Assembly: GCA_963738025.1 (NCBI GenBank)
Contig: CAVTWA010000025.1
Coordinates: forward strand, 62,001 to 126,000
DNA length: 64,000 bases
From: 20CM-2-55-15 sp963738025
GTDB taxonomy: Bacteria; Acidobacteriota; Terriglobia; 20CM-2-55-15
Direction: 5' to 3'
Of this stretch, positions 45,329 through 53,530 are shown one piece after another. The notes below the pieces were generated by a model that worked only from the letters and a program-made list of their open reading frames with translations, had not been told where the DNA came from and searched no databases. Made by a program: the position numbers and the translations under genes. The stretch's first letter is position 1; every line of letters begins with the position of its first letter.

Positions 45329-46357
45329 TCAGTAATATGCGAGCGTTTCAATTCCTGTACCTGCCATGAAAGTGCGGTTCACCTGATTCTTGCTGAGGTC
45401 GATCACCGTGATCGTCCCATCGCCGTGGTTGGACACGAGCGCCGTTTTTCCGTCGGCGGAATATGCGATGCCGAACGCCTGCTGGCCGACGGCAACTGTC
45501 TTTTGCGGCGCGTGCAGGTTGTGTGCGTCGAAAATGTTGGCAATCGCATTCACGTGATTCGCGGTGATCAGTATCGAGCCGTCCGGCGAATAGCGCGCCC
45601 TGAAAGGGCCGACGGTATTCTTGTCTACAGCTACCGTGTCGATGATTTTATCCGTGGCGGTGTCGATCACGTAAAACTTGGGATCGGTGTAATCGATGGC
45701 CAGGACCTGCTTGCCGTCGGGAGAAGCCGTGATCCCCTGAGTGCCTTTAGGCATCGGCACGCGGCCCGTCATCTTGCGAGCCTTCAGATCGATGACGCTG
45801 ACAAACATCCGGTCATTCTTGTTGGCGACGTATGCTTTGCTGCCGTCCGGCAGAACGGCGGCCCAATGCCCGGTGCCCTCCGTGTCGATAGCGGCCTGCA
45901 CTTTGAGCGATTTGGCATCGATGATGAGTATCTTTCGGCTGAGGTCGCAAGTCGCATACAACGTCCCATTGTTGTCCACCTGCAGCCCGTGCGGCGCCTG
46001 ATATGGCGACACATCAATCATGCCGGTTACTTTGCGGCTTGCCAGATCGATTGCGACGATCTTGTGCCCCGGGTTCGGGTTGTTGCCATACACCCCGTCG
46101 CCGTAAAGCGGAACATACGCGGTTCTATGATCCGGTGAGATCGCCAGTTCATGCGGAGGCGCTTCAAGCTGAAGCGTTCCTGATTCCTTTAATGTTGCCG
46201 GATCGAAGAACCGGACAAGGCCGCCCCGTTTGTCGATCATAATCAGGCCGCGGCTGCCGGTCGGGTTATTGGGATCCAGCAGTGCTGCGATTGCCGGTAT
46301 CACCGTGGCCGCAAAAATAATGAAAAGGACGCCGGTTCTAATCCGCCTGATCCTCAT
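45329..46357 (-). CDS. Exported YVTN/40-residue beta-propeller protein
   Basis: A 342-residue protein with a signal peptide (VLFIIFAATVIPAIAAL) and about seven YVTN-type blades, shown by recurring A-I-S-P-D-x-R-T-A-Y-V, V-I-D-x-x-x-x-K and G-I-x-x-S-P-D-G-K patterns. These propellers bind partners or ligands at the cell surface; no enzymatic motif is seen. ATG 46357 follows GGGAGGAATGC; the frame opens earlier (46432) without signal character. It is divergent from the esterase gene. Confidence 0.85.
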   Translation of the reverse strand: MRIRRIRTGVLFIIFAATVIPAIAALLDPNNPTGSRGLIMIDKRGGLVRFFDPATLKESGTLQLEAPPHELAISPDHRTAYVPLYGDGVYGNNPNPGHKIVAIDLASRKVTGMIDVSPYQAPHGLQVDNNGTLYATCDLSRKILIIDAKSLKVQAAIDTEGTGHWAAVLPDGSKAYVANKNDRMFVSVIDLKARKMTGRVPMPKGTQGITASPDGKQVLAIDYTDPKFYVIDTATDKIIDTVAVDKNTVGPFRARYSPDGSILITANHVNAIANIFDAHNLHAPQKTVAVGQQAFGIAYSADGKTALVSNHGDGTITVIDLSKNQVNRTFMAGTGIETLAYY

Positions 46358-46438
46358 GATGCATTCCTCCCGGAATAAGGATTTTCTGGCCTGAAGTATA
46401 TCGCGCCTCCGTGCGGACATTGGCAATATCATCTGGAT

Positions 46439-47320
46439 ATGACTCCAAAACTCTTTTTCGTCGTACTCAGCTTTGCGCAGATTGCACAGCAGCCTGTACC
46501 GATACGCGATGGCCAGACCATCCCGCTGTGGGCCGGCGCGGCGCCAGGGGCGCTCGGGAATGACGAGACAGATATCCCTGCGATCACCGTCTATCTACCG
46601 CGGACGCTGGCGCCGAACACTCCTGCGGTAATTGTTTGTCCGGGTGGCGGTTATGTTTCGCTGGCGATGAATCATGAGGGCCGGCAGGTCGCAAGCTATC
46701 TGAACTCGCTTGGCATCGCGGCATTCGTCCTGCGTTACAGGCTTGGACCGCGCTACCACCATCCGATTGAATTGGGGGACGCGCAAAGAGCCATCCGCAT
46801 GCTGCGTTCGCACGCAGCCGAATGGAGACTCGATCCCGCGCGGATCGGCATCATGGGCTTTTCGGCCGGAGGGCATCTCGCCGTCAGCACAGGAACACGC
46901 TTCGATGACGGTAAGTCGGATGCAGCGGACCCGATCGAACACGTGGGAAGCCGGCCGGATTTCGTCATCCTGGGCTACCCGGTCGTGTCGATGAGCGAAC
47001 CCTGGACCCATCAGGGATCGAAAACAAATCTTCTGGGAAACAATCCGGATCCGGAACTGGCGAAGAGCCTGTCCGGCGAACTTGCCGTTACGAAGAGCAC
47101 GCCGCCAACTTTCATCTTTCAGACGAACGCCGATACGACGGTCCCGGCGGAAAACAGCGTCTACTACTACCTGGCGCTCCGCAAAGCGGGAGTGCCCGCG
47201 GAATTGCATGTCTTTGAAAAAGGCCCGCATGGCGTCGGGCTCGCCAACGATGATCCAGCGCTGTCGGAGTGGTCGAAACTGCTGGCCAACTGGCTTCGGG
47301 GGCGCGGCGTCGTCAAGTAA
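46439..47320 (+). CDS. Exported alpha/beta-hydrolase (BD-FAE/acetylxylan-esterase-like)
   Basis: A 293-residue hydrolase with a short signal-like N-terminus. Oxyanion-hole motif CPGGGYVSLAMNHEG, nucleophile Ser in GFSAGGHLA (about residue 140), Asp in TNADTTVP and His in KGPHGVGL complete the triad. It is related to the esterase_D/BD-FAE family that removes acetyl or feruloyl groups from xylan; the exact substrate is unproven. The gene stands alone on the plus strand. Confidence 0.85.
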   Translation: MTPKLFFVVLSFAQIAQQPVPIRDGQTIPLWAGAAPGALGNDETDIPAITVYLPRTLAPNTPAVIVCPGGGYVSLAMNHEGRQVASYLNSLGIAAFVLRYRLGPRYHHPIELGDAQRAIRMLRSHAAEWRLDPARIGIMGFSAGGHLAVSTGTRFDDGKSDAADPIEHVGSRPDFVILGYPVVSMSEPWTHQGSKTNLLGNNPDPELAKSLSGELAVTKSTPPTFIFQTNADTTVPAENSVYYYLALRKAGVPAELHVFEKGPHGVGLANDDPALSEWSKLLANWLRGRGVVK

Positions 47321-47411
47321 CGTTGAGAAACACGTCGATGGGTTCAGCTTTCAAACATTGACCGCCGGAGGCGCGTTGGGTTAATCGGATCCGGCAGGGC
47401 GGCGGGCGATT

Positions 47412-48031
47412 TCAGCCTGGACGCATTCCGAACTGTCCCTCGGCAAGGACCAGATCTTTCTTCGGCCTGGCCTGATTGGCATTCGCATTCGCCGGTGGGT
47501 TCGCAGGATTGATCAGGTCCCAATCGACAGGCGCCGCGCCGATTTTCGTCCCATAATGATCCTGAAAATACTTCGCCACTCCGAAATGATCTGCGTGGCC
47601 ATGGCCGAGCAGGATGAATTTAACTTTTGCGGGATCGAGCCCCACTTTTTGCAGGCCGGCGATAACGACCGATTCGACGCGGTCCGCGTATCCCGAGTCG
47701 AACAGGAGGATGCCATCAGGCGTCGTGATTGCATACACGGTCGTCTCGGAGTTCCCGACGGCATAAACGTTATCGAACAGTTTGACCGGTTCGAGTTCGG
47801 GCGCATTCGGATTGTTGGCTCGAGTATTGGCCGGAATGCAGAAGAAGTCGTAAGGCTTAGTCAGGAATGCATCATTGCGGGCGAGTTTCTTCGCCGCATC
47901 GATATGAGCCGGGATTGCGCGTTATCTGGTCTCGGCGCTGGGCCTGCAGCGCGCTCGCTCCGACCTTGCCCAAACCCGGTCTGCGACATCAACCAGCACG
48001 CCGCAAGAAAGACACTAAGCCTTTTTGCCAT
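47412..48031 (-). pseudogene. Subclass B3-like metallo-beta-lactamase-fold protein, frameshifted and truncated
   Basis: ATG 48031 starts a signal peptide (MAKRLSVFLAACWLMSQTGFG). Near 47915 the frame changes and the mature protein follows as AHIDAAKKLARNDAFL, FDNVYAVGNSETTVYAITT and the metal motif LLGHGHADHFG (HxHxDH form). The sequence stops at DLVLAEGQF, about 80-100 residues short of a full MBL domain, so the third metal His and the C-terminal half are absent. It is a relic. Relatives include both true B3 beta-lactamases and other hydrolases, so resistance should not be inferred. Confidence 0.7.
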
Positions 48032-48106
48032 TGGATCCCTCACTCTCCAACCGAGATTAACTGAAGACAAGTCATCTGGAGAATTGATTTTCCTTATTCG
48101 TTAGTC

Positions 48107-48164
48107 CGGATTTAACGGATGGGCGCATCAAACAGTCTGTGAATGCGCCCATCCGTTAAATCCG
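48107..48164. repeat. Long hairpin repeat (CGGATTTAACGGAT family)
   Basis: Arms 48107-48128 and 48143-48164 (22 bp, perfect) begin CGGATTTAACGGATGGG. The right flank continues TTCAATCCGTGTCTTAT, the same pattern as the hairpin at 42613-42677 with C for T. It lies in the 269-bp gap between two minus-strand genes. Confidence 0.65.
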
Positions 48165-48237
48165 TTCAATCCGTGTCTTATCAATCCTTGGCAAAGATTC
48201 GTGAGAAATGCAGGTTCGAGGTCCTTTGTGTTTGGTG

Positions 48238-48273
48238 AAAAAGCAGGGCCGTCCTCTTGCGAAGACCGCCCTG
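48238..48273 (-). terminator. Intrinsic terminator after the Hcp-like gene
   Basis: On the minus strand CAGGGCGGTC pairs with GACGGCCCTG (one mismatch) around a ten-base loop, followed by CTTTTT. It lies 28 bases after the stop codon of the Hcp-like gene. Confidence 0.65.
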
Positions 48274-48300
48274 GTGGTTAAATGGACAGAATGAAGCGAA

Positions 48301-48846
48301 TCAGAACGTCGCGTTCGTGGTGCGATCGAAGCAAAACTTGTTTCCGCCGCTCGGCTCCGAAATACAGATCTTCCGAAAATCGATCTGGATGGATTCTCGT
48401 GGAGAGTCGCTCGCTTGAGATCCGCCGATCTGATACGAACTGATCAGGGCATCCTGCAGATTGATTGTAAGGATCGCGTGGCCTTTGCCATCCTCCTGTG
48501 TAAGGTCCACAGTTGCGAAGTGATTCCCGGTAACGAGGGCCCCAAAAAGAGCCGGACTGCATTCGTCAAACAGCTTGGTCAGGTTGAGGGGCATGACTGT
48601 GGCCTTTCCGGCACCACTGCCTCCGCTCGCAGAAGTTATTGAAGCGTTCTGAGTCGCGCCAAAAGCGTAGGTAATTGCACTGAAGGCGCCGCTGCCCAGA
48701 GAAGCGGTGCAGGTGAGACCGGCCACTTTAACGCTGATACTCGAGTGCTCCGGCGCCTCTTTCTTTTCCTGGCCCGGCGGTCCCTGGGCTGCGGCGACAG
48801 TTGCGATAGATACGGCAATTATCATTGCGGCAATCATTCTGGTCAC
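48301..48846 (-). CDS. Sec-exported Hcp-like (type VI tube protein family) protein
   Basis: A 181-residue protein with an N-terminal signal peptide (MIAAMIIAVSIATVAAAQ) followed by an Hcp/DUF796 pattern: LNLTKLFDECSPALFGALVTGNHF, then LTINLQDALISSYQIGGSQ, and ESIQIDFRKICI. Classical Hcp is a cytoplasmic hexameric tube protein of type VI secretion without a signal peptide. Here a Sec signal precedes the domain and no other T6SS genes are near, so this is likely an extracytoplasmic Hcp-fold protein. GTG 48846 is chosen because AGGAGG lies six bases upstream; ATG 48864 would put that site inside the gene. Confidence 0.72.
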   Translation of the reverse strand: MTRMIAAMIIAVSIATVAAAQGPPGQEKKEAPEHSSISVKVAGLTCTASLGSGAFSAITYAFGATQNASITSASGGSGAGKATVMPLNLTKLFDECSPALFGALVTGNHFATVDLTQEDGKGHAILTINLQDALISSYQIGGSQASDSPRESIQIDFRKICISEPSGGNKFCFDRTTNATF

Positions 48847-48875
48847 GGGTAACCTCCTTGTCATCGAGACCTGGC

Positions 48876-48902
48876 AAAAAGCGAAAGGTGCCGCGCTTTT
48901 TT
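48876..48902 (-). terminator. Possible terminator of the Spy-like gene
   Basis: AAAAAGCG and CGCTTTTT (48876-48883 and 48894-48901) form a short stem with T/A tails in the gap between the two minus-strand genes. The stem is weak in G/C pairs. Confidence 0.4.
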
Positions 48903-48984
48903 ACCAAGGTGACACGAATACAAGAAGAGGAAACCGCCGTAATGAAGGAAGCCATGTCATTACAGCACGATAGGCCTGGTTCGG

Positions 48985-49479
48985 TTACTGGCCTCTGTTG
49001 CCCCGGCCGCGCTGTCCCGGTCCGCCAGGGCCGCCCGGCCCGAATCCGAGTCCAAGAAAGCCCAGACCTCGACCGCCGGCTGCAATGATTGTGTCGAGCT
49101 TCTGCTGCTGATCCGCCGTCAGTTGTTGTTTGATCTGGTTCAACAGCGCCGTTTCCGCGGCTTTCCGCGCATTTTCCGAAGAGTGCAGCGCGAGAGCGGC
49201 ATTTCCGACGTCCGTCGGGTTCGGGGATGCACCATTAAGGATGGTTTCGAACGTCTGCCGCTTCTGTTTGATATCGTTTTGTAAGGTTTGAAACTGACCC
49301 TGGTTATTCTGGACGAGCGATTTAATGGTCGCAACCTGCGCGTCCGACAACCCCAACGCGTTTTGAATTCCTGCCCCGGGATTTCGTTGTCCTCTACGTC
49401 CGCCACCGGGTGCAGTTTGCGCAAAGAGTCCGCCAGTCAGCACAAGCATGGTGGCTATCGTCAATACTATCCGTCTCAT
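48985..49479 (-). CDS. Spy/CpxP-like periplasmic protein
   Basis: A 164-residue protein with a signal peptide (MRRIVLTIATMLVLTGGLFAQ), a helical core with two LTxxQ-like tracts (LGLSDAQVATIKSLVQ and LTADQQQKLDTII), and a Gly/Pro/Arg-rich tail. It fits the Spy/CpxP group of small periplasmic chaperones or metal-stress proteins. Its role in this organism is unknown. It is followed by the Hcp-like gene in the same orientation. Confidence 0.75.
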   Translation of the reverse strand: MRRIVLTIATMLVLTGGLFAQTAPGGGRRGQRNPGAGIQNALGLSDAQVATIKSLVQNNQGQFQTLQNDIKQKRQTFETILNGASPNPTDVGNAALALHSSENARKAAETALLNQIKQQLTADQQQKLDTIIAAGGRGLGFLGLGFGPGGPGGPGQRGRGNRGQ

Positions 49480-49781
49480 ATTGGTTTAAACCTCGTTCGA
49501 ATTTCTCTATCCCTACCATAGACAGAGCGCCGGGAAGCGCACCGTTAAAAATTGTTAAATTCAGGCTAGTCGAAACCCATCGTCAAGTGAATCACCTTTC
49601 CAACGGGTAGTTTTTCCTAACGGCGAAGGCTTTTTTTGCGTGTTTTTTCCCAACAGACAAGTAATTCAGGACCAGTGTCGGTTTCAGATCATTGAATTCA
49701 TGGATGTTCCAATATAGCGAACATGTTTGGACCGGTATATGCAGTAGTGCGGACCGAAGGTTTTAACGAAAAAAGGGCGCT
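49480..49781. other. Intergenic gap, no gene recognised
   Basis: A divergent gap between the Spy-like gene and the GAF kinase gene. It is AT-richer than its neighbours, with runs of T near 49631-49648 and a loose TCCAA-N14-TTGGA dyad at 49709-49733. Promoters for both genes must lie here, but none is convincing. Confidence 0.4.
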
Positions 49782-51032
49782 GTGAATAGTCTGAAGAACC
49801 TGCTGGGTTGCGTCGTAGCAGGCGTGGGACTCGGCGGAGTAGCCTGGTGGATCGCTAAGATCCGCAGCGAGGAAAGCACTTTTCGCGAGCTTTTGCGGGG
49901 ACTGACGGTTGGTCCGAACCCGGAAGAGGTGCTGCATCAAATCGCCGCCCGCGCCGCGAAGCTCGTCGGGGGCACCGCGGCGTATGTTGAAAGGATCGAT
50001 CCCGAGCATGATGAGATTGTCGTGGCAGCTGTCCACAACGGACACGATGTGCCGGCCACGGGGATGCGGGGGCCGTATGCCGGATCGGTTGCAGAACAAG
50101 TCATTCAAACCGGGCAGCCCGCGATCATTAAAGATGTGGCTCTTGAAAGCCGGTCGATTTTAGCCTCTCTGAAACAACATTCTCCGGCGGTTGTGCTGCC
50201 CCTCACTACCGACCATTCCCCTATGGGCGCACTCATCGTGTTGCAAGGAAGAACCCGTTTCACTTCCCGTACGATCGATCGGCTCCAGGTGATGGCGCAC
50301 ATGTCTGCAGTTTCACTTCGGCGGGCAGCCACGCTGGAAAAATTAGAACATTCGTTACGCGCCCGGGAAGAGTTGCAGCGGGTGCTAGCCCATGATTTGC
50401 GTAATCCTATCAATACCATCACGATCGCGGCTAAGGCTCTGACCCAGTCTCGGGACCTCGATGAAAAAGACACCCGGCTCCTTGAAATGATTCAACGGTC
50501 GACATTGAGAATGAATCGATTGATTCAGGACTTGATCGACAATGTTGTGATCGAACGCCGTGGTGAGTTACCACTGAATCCTCAAGAGCACGCCTCGCAA
50601 AGTCTCGCCGAAGAGGTTTGTGAACTCATCCGGATGCAGGCCCAGGCAAAGACCGTACACGTTGACTGTGAATTTGAAGGTAATCTGACCGTGCGTGTCG
50701 ATCGTGATCGCTTTCTTCAGGTGCTCGTGAACATTATTGATAACGCGATCAAATTCACCCCCAAAGGTGGAACGGTCACATTGAAATCGGAAGTCGACAA
50801 TGATGAGGTCCGATTTTCCGTATCCGACAGCGGTCCGGGAATCCCGGAGGCGGATCATCATCGGGTTTTTGAACCGTACTGGCAAGCTCCCGGGACCGCT
50901 CACCTCGGCGCCGGACTCGGCTTGGCCATTGCGAAACAGATTGTTAAACAGCACGGCGGACGAATCTGGGTCGAAAGTGCCGAAGGACAGGGCAGTACCT
51001 TTGTCTTTACCATCCCCGCCAGTCACAATTGA
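49782..51032 (+). CDS. GAF-domain sensor histidine kinase
   Basis: A 416-residue protein starting at GTG, with one N-terminal hydrophobic segment (GCVVAGVGLGGVAWWIA). A GAF domain (about residues 40-180) is followed by HisKA with the phosphoacceptor His in RVLAHDLRNPINTI, and HATPase_c with NIIDNAIKFTPKGG, SDSGPGIPE and GAGLGLAIAKQIVKQHGG. No response regulator gene is adjacent, so it is an orphan kinase. The ligand of the GAF domain cannot be predicted. Confidence 0.9.
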   Translation: MNSLKNLLGCVVAGVGLGGVAWWIAKIRSEESTFRELLRGLTVGPNPEEVLHQIAARAAKLVGGTAAYVERIDPEHDEIVVAAVHNGHDVPATGMRGPYAGSVAEQVIQTGQPAIIKDVALESRSILASLKQHSPAVVLPLTTDHSPMGALIVLQGRTRFTSRTIDRLQVMAHMSAVSLRRAATLEKLEHSLRAREELQRVLAHDLRNPINTITIAAKALTQSRDLDEKDTRLLEMIQRSTLRMNRLIQDLIDNVVIERRGELPLNPQEHASQSLAEEVCELIRMQAQAKTVHVDCEFEGNLTVRVDRDRFLQVLVNIIDNAIKFTPKGGTVTLKSEVDNDEVRFSVSDSGPGIPEADHHRVFEPYWQAPGTAHLGAGLGLAIAKQIVKQHGGRIWVESAEGQGSTFVFTIPASHN

Positions 51033-51099
51033 AGTCGATCGCCAACCACGCCGATTTTCGCTTTCCCGGACTCAGGTTCCGCGTCACACTGATCGCACA

Positions 51100-51903
51100 A
51101 TGAGACACAACTTGATAACCCTTCTTTTGTACCTGGCAATCCCAGGCGGAGCTGTCTCTTCCTTCGGCGCCCAAACCAAACCCGAACAGAAGTTATCTTT
51201 TGAAGTAGCGGCCATCAAACCCACTTCTCCGGACGAGCGCGCCAGGTACACCCGGATGCAGGGTGCCCGTCAGTTCGTCGTGAAAAATTACACCGTCCGA
51301 TACATGATTTCCGCCGCATACAATCTGCCGCAGCGCGCCGTTTCGGGCGGACCGGACTGGATCGATGTCGAACGATACGACATTCTCGCGGCCACGCCGG
51401 TCGACCGTCCCAGTCTCGATCAGCAGATGGCGATGATACGAACCTTGTTGAGCGACCGTTTCAACCTTAAGTTTCACACCGAATCCAAGGAATTCCCCGT
51501 GTATCTGCTAAATGTCGCGAAAGGGGGAACCCGGCTGAAAGAAAGCATGGCGACTGCGGACGAGCAGCCGGTGCTTGTAAACACGGTATATCCCGGCGAG
51601 AAGATCTTCCTGCCGGCCCGCAATGCAACAATGGCGCAGTTTGCTTCGATGCTCCAGCGCGGCGTGCTGGATCGTCCTGTCCTGGACAAGACGAACCTCT
51701 CTTCAAGGTACGACTTCGATCTCGAGTGGACGCCCGACGATACTCAGTTTGGTGGCAACCTGCCGCCGGTGCTTCTGCAAAATGCCACCAAACCAGACCT
51801 TTTCGCTGCTCTTCAGCAACAACTCGGTTTGCGGCTGGAATCGGCGAGAGCGCCTATCGACACAATCGTGATCGATAGCGTCCAGAAGCCCTCTGAGAAC
51901 TGA
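51100..51903 (+). CDS. TIGR03435-family exported protein (second copy in window)
   Basis: A 267-residue protein with signal peptide (about residues 1-24) and the family pattern FEVAAIKPTSPDE, VRYMISAAYNLPQ, GGPDWIDVERYDILA, MIRTLLSDRFNLKFHTESKEFPVYLLNVAKGG (in pieces) and the closing TIVIDSVQKPSEN. It lacks the proline-rich inserts seen in the paralogue at 11.3-12.3 kb. ATG 51100 is chosen; the frame upstream lies within the kinase gene. A long repeat lies just downstream. Confidence 0.88.
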   Translation: MRHNLITLLLYLAIPGGAVSSFGAQTKPEQKLSFEVAAIKPTSPDERARYTRMQGARQFVVKNYTVRYMISAAYNLPQRAVSGGPDWIDVERYDILAATPVDRPSLDQQMAMIRTLLSDRFNLKFHTESKEFPVYLLNVAKGGTRLKESMATADEQPVLVNTVYPGEKIFLPARNATMAQFASMLQRGVLDRPVLDKTNLSSRYDFDLEWTPDDTQFGGNLPPVLLQNATKPDLFAALQQQLGLRLESARAPIDTIVIDSVQKPSEN

Positions 51904-51910
51904 CGGAGGA

Positions 51911-51961
51911 AGGAACACAAGAAGTACAAGAGTCACAGGAAAGTTTTGTGCCTCCTGTGTA
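51911..51961. repeat. Degenerate copy of the GGAACACAAGA palindromic repeat
   Basis: Shares GGAACACAAGA, CACAGGAA and TTGTGCCTCCTGTG with the hairpin at 7445-7513, with a different spacer. It begins eight bases after the TIGR03435 stop codon. Confidence 0.55.
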
Positions 51962-51973
51962 ACAAGGCTGTAA

Positions 51974-52149
51974 GTTTTAGTTTTTTTAACACGGTTTTCG
52001 GGCGGAGACGAGTTTGTCGAAGTTGATTTTTCGGCAGGATGTCGAAATGGGGAACTCCCCGCCTGAGTCAGGCGGGGAGTTCGCTCCCTCACAACATTTG
52101 CGTGTCAACTACTGCGAGTCTTAGGTTTCGGTTGCGGCGTAGCCGCGCT
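51974..52149. repeat. Long intergenic repeat, copy B
   Basis: The same ordered blocks as 10992-11226, including the palindrome at 52057-52077 and GGTTGCGGCGTAGCCGCGCT at 52130-52149. It is about 60 bases shorter, because copy A holds an extra CCCCGCC palindrome and spacer. Confidence 0.75.
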
Positions 52150-52201
52150 AAGCTTCTTGTGTTCCTTCTCCTTCGGAACGACGACTGCAACTCCTTAGAG
52201 T

Positions 52202-53524
52202 ATGGAACTCAAAGCTACCTCCCAAGGTCCGCGCATTGTCATTCTGGGGGGCGGATTTGCGGGAGCGTACTGCGCGAAAGCTCTCGAAAAGAAACGTCCC
52301 CATGCAAGTTCCGAGGTTTTTCTGATCGACCGGAACAATTACTTCATTTTTTATCCCCTTTTGATTGAGGCCGGAACTGGAGGGATCGAACCCCTGCATG
52401 CGGTAATTCCTCTCCGGCAGTTTTTATCCGGCACGCATTTTCAAACAGGCGTGATCGAAACGGTCGACACCAGCATTCAGAAGGTGTATTGCACGCTTCC
52501 CGGAACGGATCGCGTGCGGGAATTCGAGTACGACCATTTAGTCCTGGCGCTCGGCAGCACAACCCGGCTGGGAAATACCCCCGGGGTTCGAGAATTTGCC
52601 TTCGAAATGAAGAGTCTGCCGGATGCAATTGCGCTGCGCGATCGCGCCATTCAAATGCTCGAACTGGCGGAATCGACTCCCGATGCACGGCAGCGGACGG
52701 CCATGCTTCATTTTGTTGTTGTCGGCGCCAATTTCACAGGAGTCGAACTTGCGGGCCAGCTTCAGGACCTCTTGAATCAGGCAAGCCGGTATTATCGCCA
52801 TGTCGAAGCGGCGGAATGCCGTGTGACGCTTGTAGAACTTGCCGACCGCATTCTTTCGGCTCTCGACCCGGAGCTCTCCAGCTATGCCGCCGACCGTCTG
52901 TCGAGCATCGGTGTGGATATCCGGCTTCGCACGTCGGTTCAGGAGCTTTCCTCCGACTGGATCTGGCTCAGCACAGGGGAGCGGTTTGCCACAAATAACG
53001 TCATCTGGTGTGCAGGCGTGGCGCCGAACCCTCTGGTTTCCAAACTGAATCTGCCCCGGGAGTGCCTGGACCCGAGGGGCTACATTCTCTGCGACCGGGA
53101 GATGCGTGTTCGCGGCTTCGACAATGTATGGGCCAGCGGCGATTGTGCCGTCAACACGGATGCGCAAGGACGACCCTATCCGCAGACCGCTCAGCACGCG
53201 ATTCGCGAGGCGCGGGTACTCGCGGCCAATCTCGGCCGTGTGCTCGACGGCCTTCCCGCCTTGCCCTGCGACATTGAATCGAAGGGTTCGCTGGCAATGA
53301 TCGGAGATCACCGGGGTGTGGCGCGAATCGGCCGTTATCGGATGTCCGGTCTGCCGGCCTGGCTGATTAACCGCTCCTATTACCTGTGGCAGATACCGGG
53401 ATGGTCGCGAAAGGCGCGGATCGCCTTCGACTGGATACTCGATCTGGTTTTCTCGCGCGATTACGTGCAGGTTGGTGTTCATCCGGCGGTTTCGCCCAGC
53501 GGTGAGACCCGCCGCGCCGCTTAA
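52202..53524 (+). CDS. ndh: Type II NADH dehydrogenase (NDH-2)
   Basis: A 440-residue membrane-associated flavoprotein moving electrons from NADH to quinone without proton pumping. It has an N-terminal FAD motif IVILGGGFAGAYCAKAL, the second dinucleotide motif VVVGANFTGVELAG, the GWCAGV-like segment VIWCAGVAPNPLV, the FAD-binding VWASGDCAV, and the quinone-site tract PQTAQHAIREA. The C-terminal amphipathic end (INRSYYLWQIPGWSRKARIAFDWILDLVF in pieces) is the usual membrane attachment region. It is followed at six bases by a FUSC-like membrane gene. Confidence 0.88.
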   Translation: MELKATSQGPRIVILGGGFAGAYCAKALEKKRPHASSEVFLIDRNNYFIFYPLLIEAGTGGIEPLHAVIPLRQFLSGTHFQTGVIETVDTSIQKVYCTLPGTDRVREFEYDHLVLALGSTTRLGNTPGVREFAFEMKSLPDAIALRDRAIQMLELAESTPDARQRTAMLHFVVVGANFTGVELAGQLQDLLNQASRYYRHVEAAECRVTLVELADRILSALDPELSSYAADRLSSIGVDIRLRTSVQELSSDWIWLSTGERFATNNVIWCAGVAPNPLVSKLNLPRECLDPRGYILCDREMRVRGFDNVWASGDCAVNTDAQGRPYPQTAQHAIREARVLAANLGRVLDGLPALPCDIESKGSLAMIGDHRGVARIGRYRMSGLPAWLINRSYYLWQIPGWSRKARIAFDWILDLVFSRDYVQVGVHPAVSPSGETRRAA

Positions 53525-53530
53525 CAAGCT

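Noticed and set aside
45026..46138. 370-codon plus-strand ORF opposite the YVTN gene
   Set aside because: Antisense shadow caused by GC-rich codon bias; the minus-strand propeller is convincing.
47412..48031. Antibiotic resistance call from the metallo-beta-lactamase-like gene
   Set aside because: The gene is frameshifted and lacks its C-terminal half, and the fold is shared by many non-resistance enzymes.
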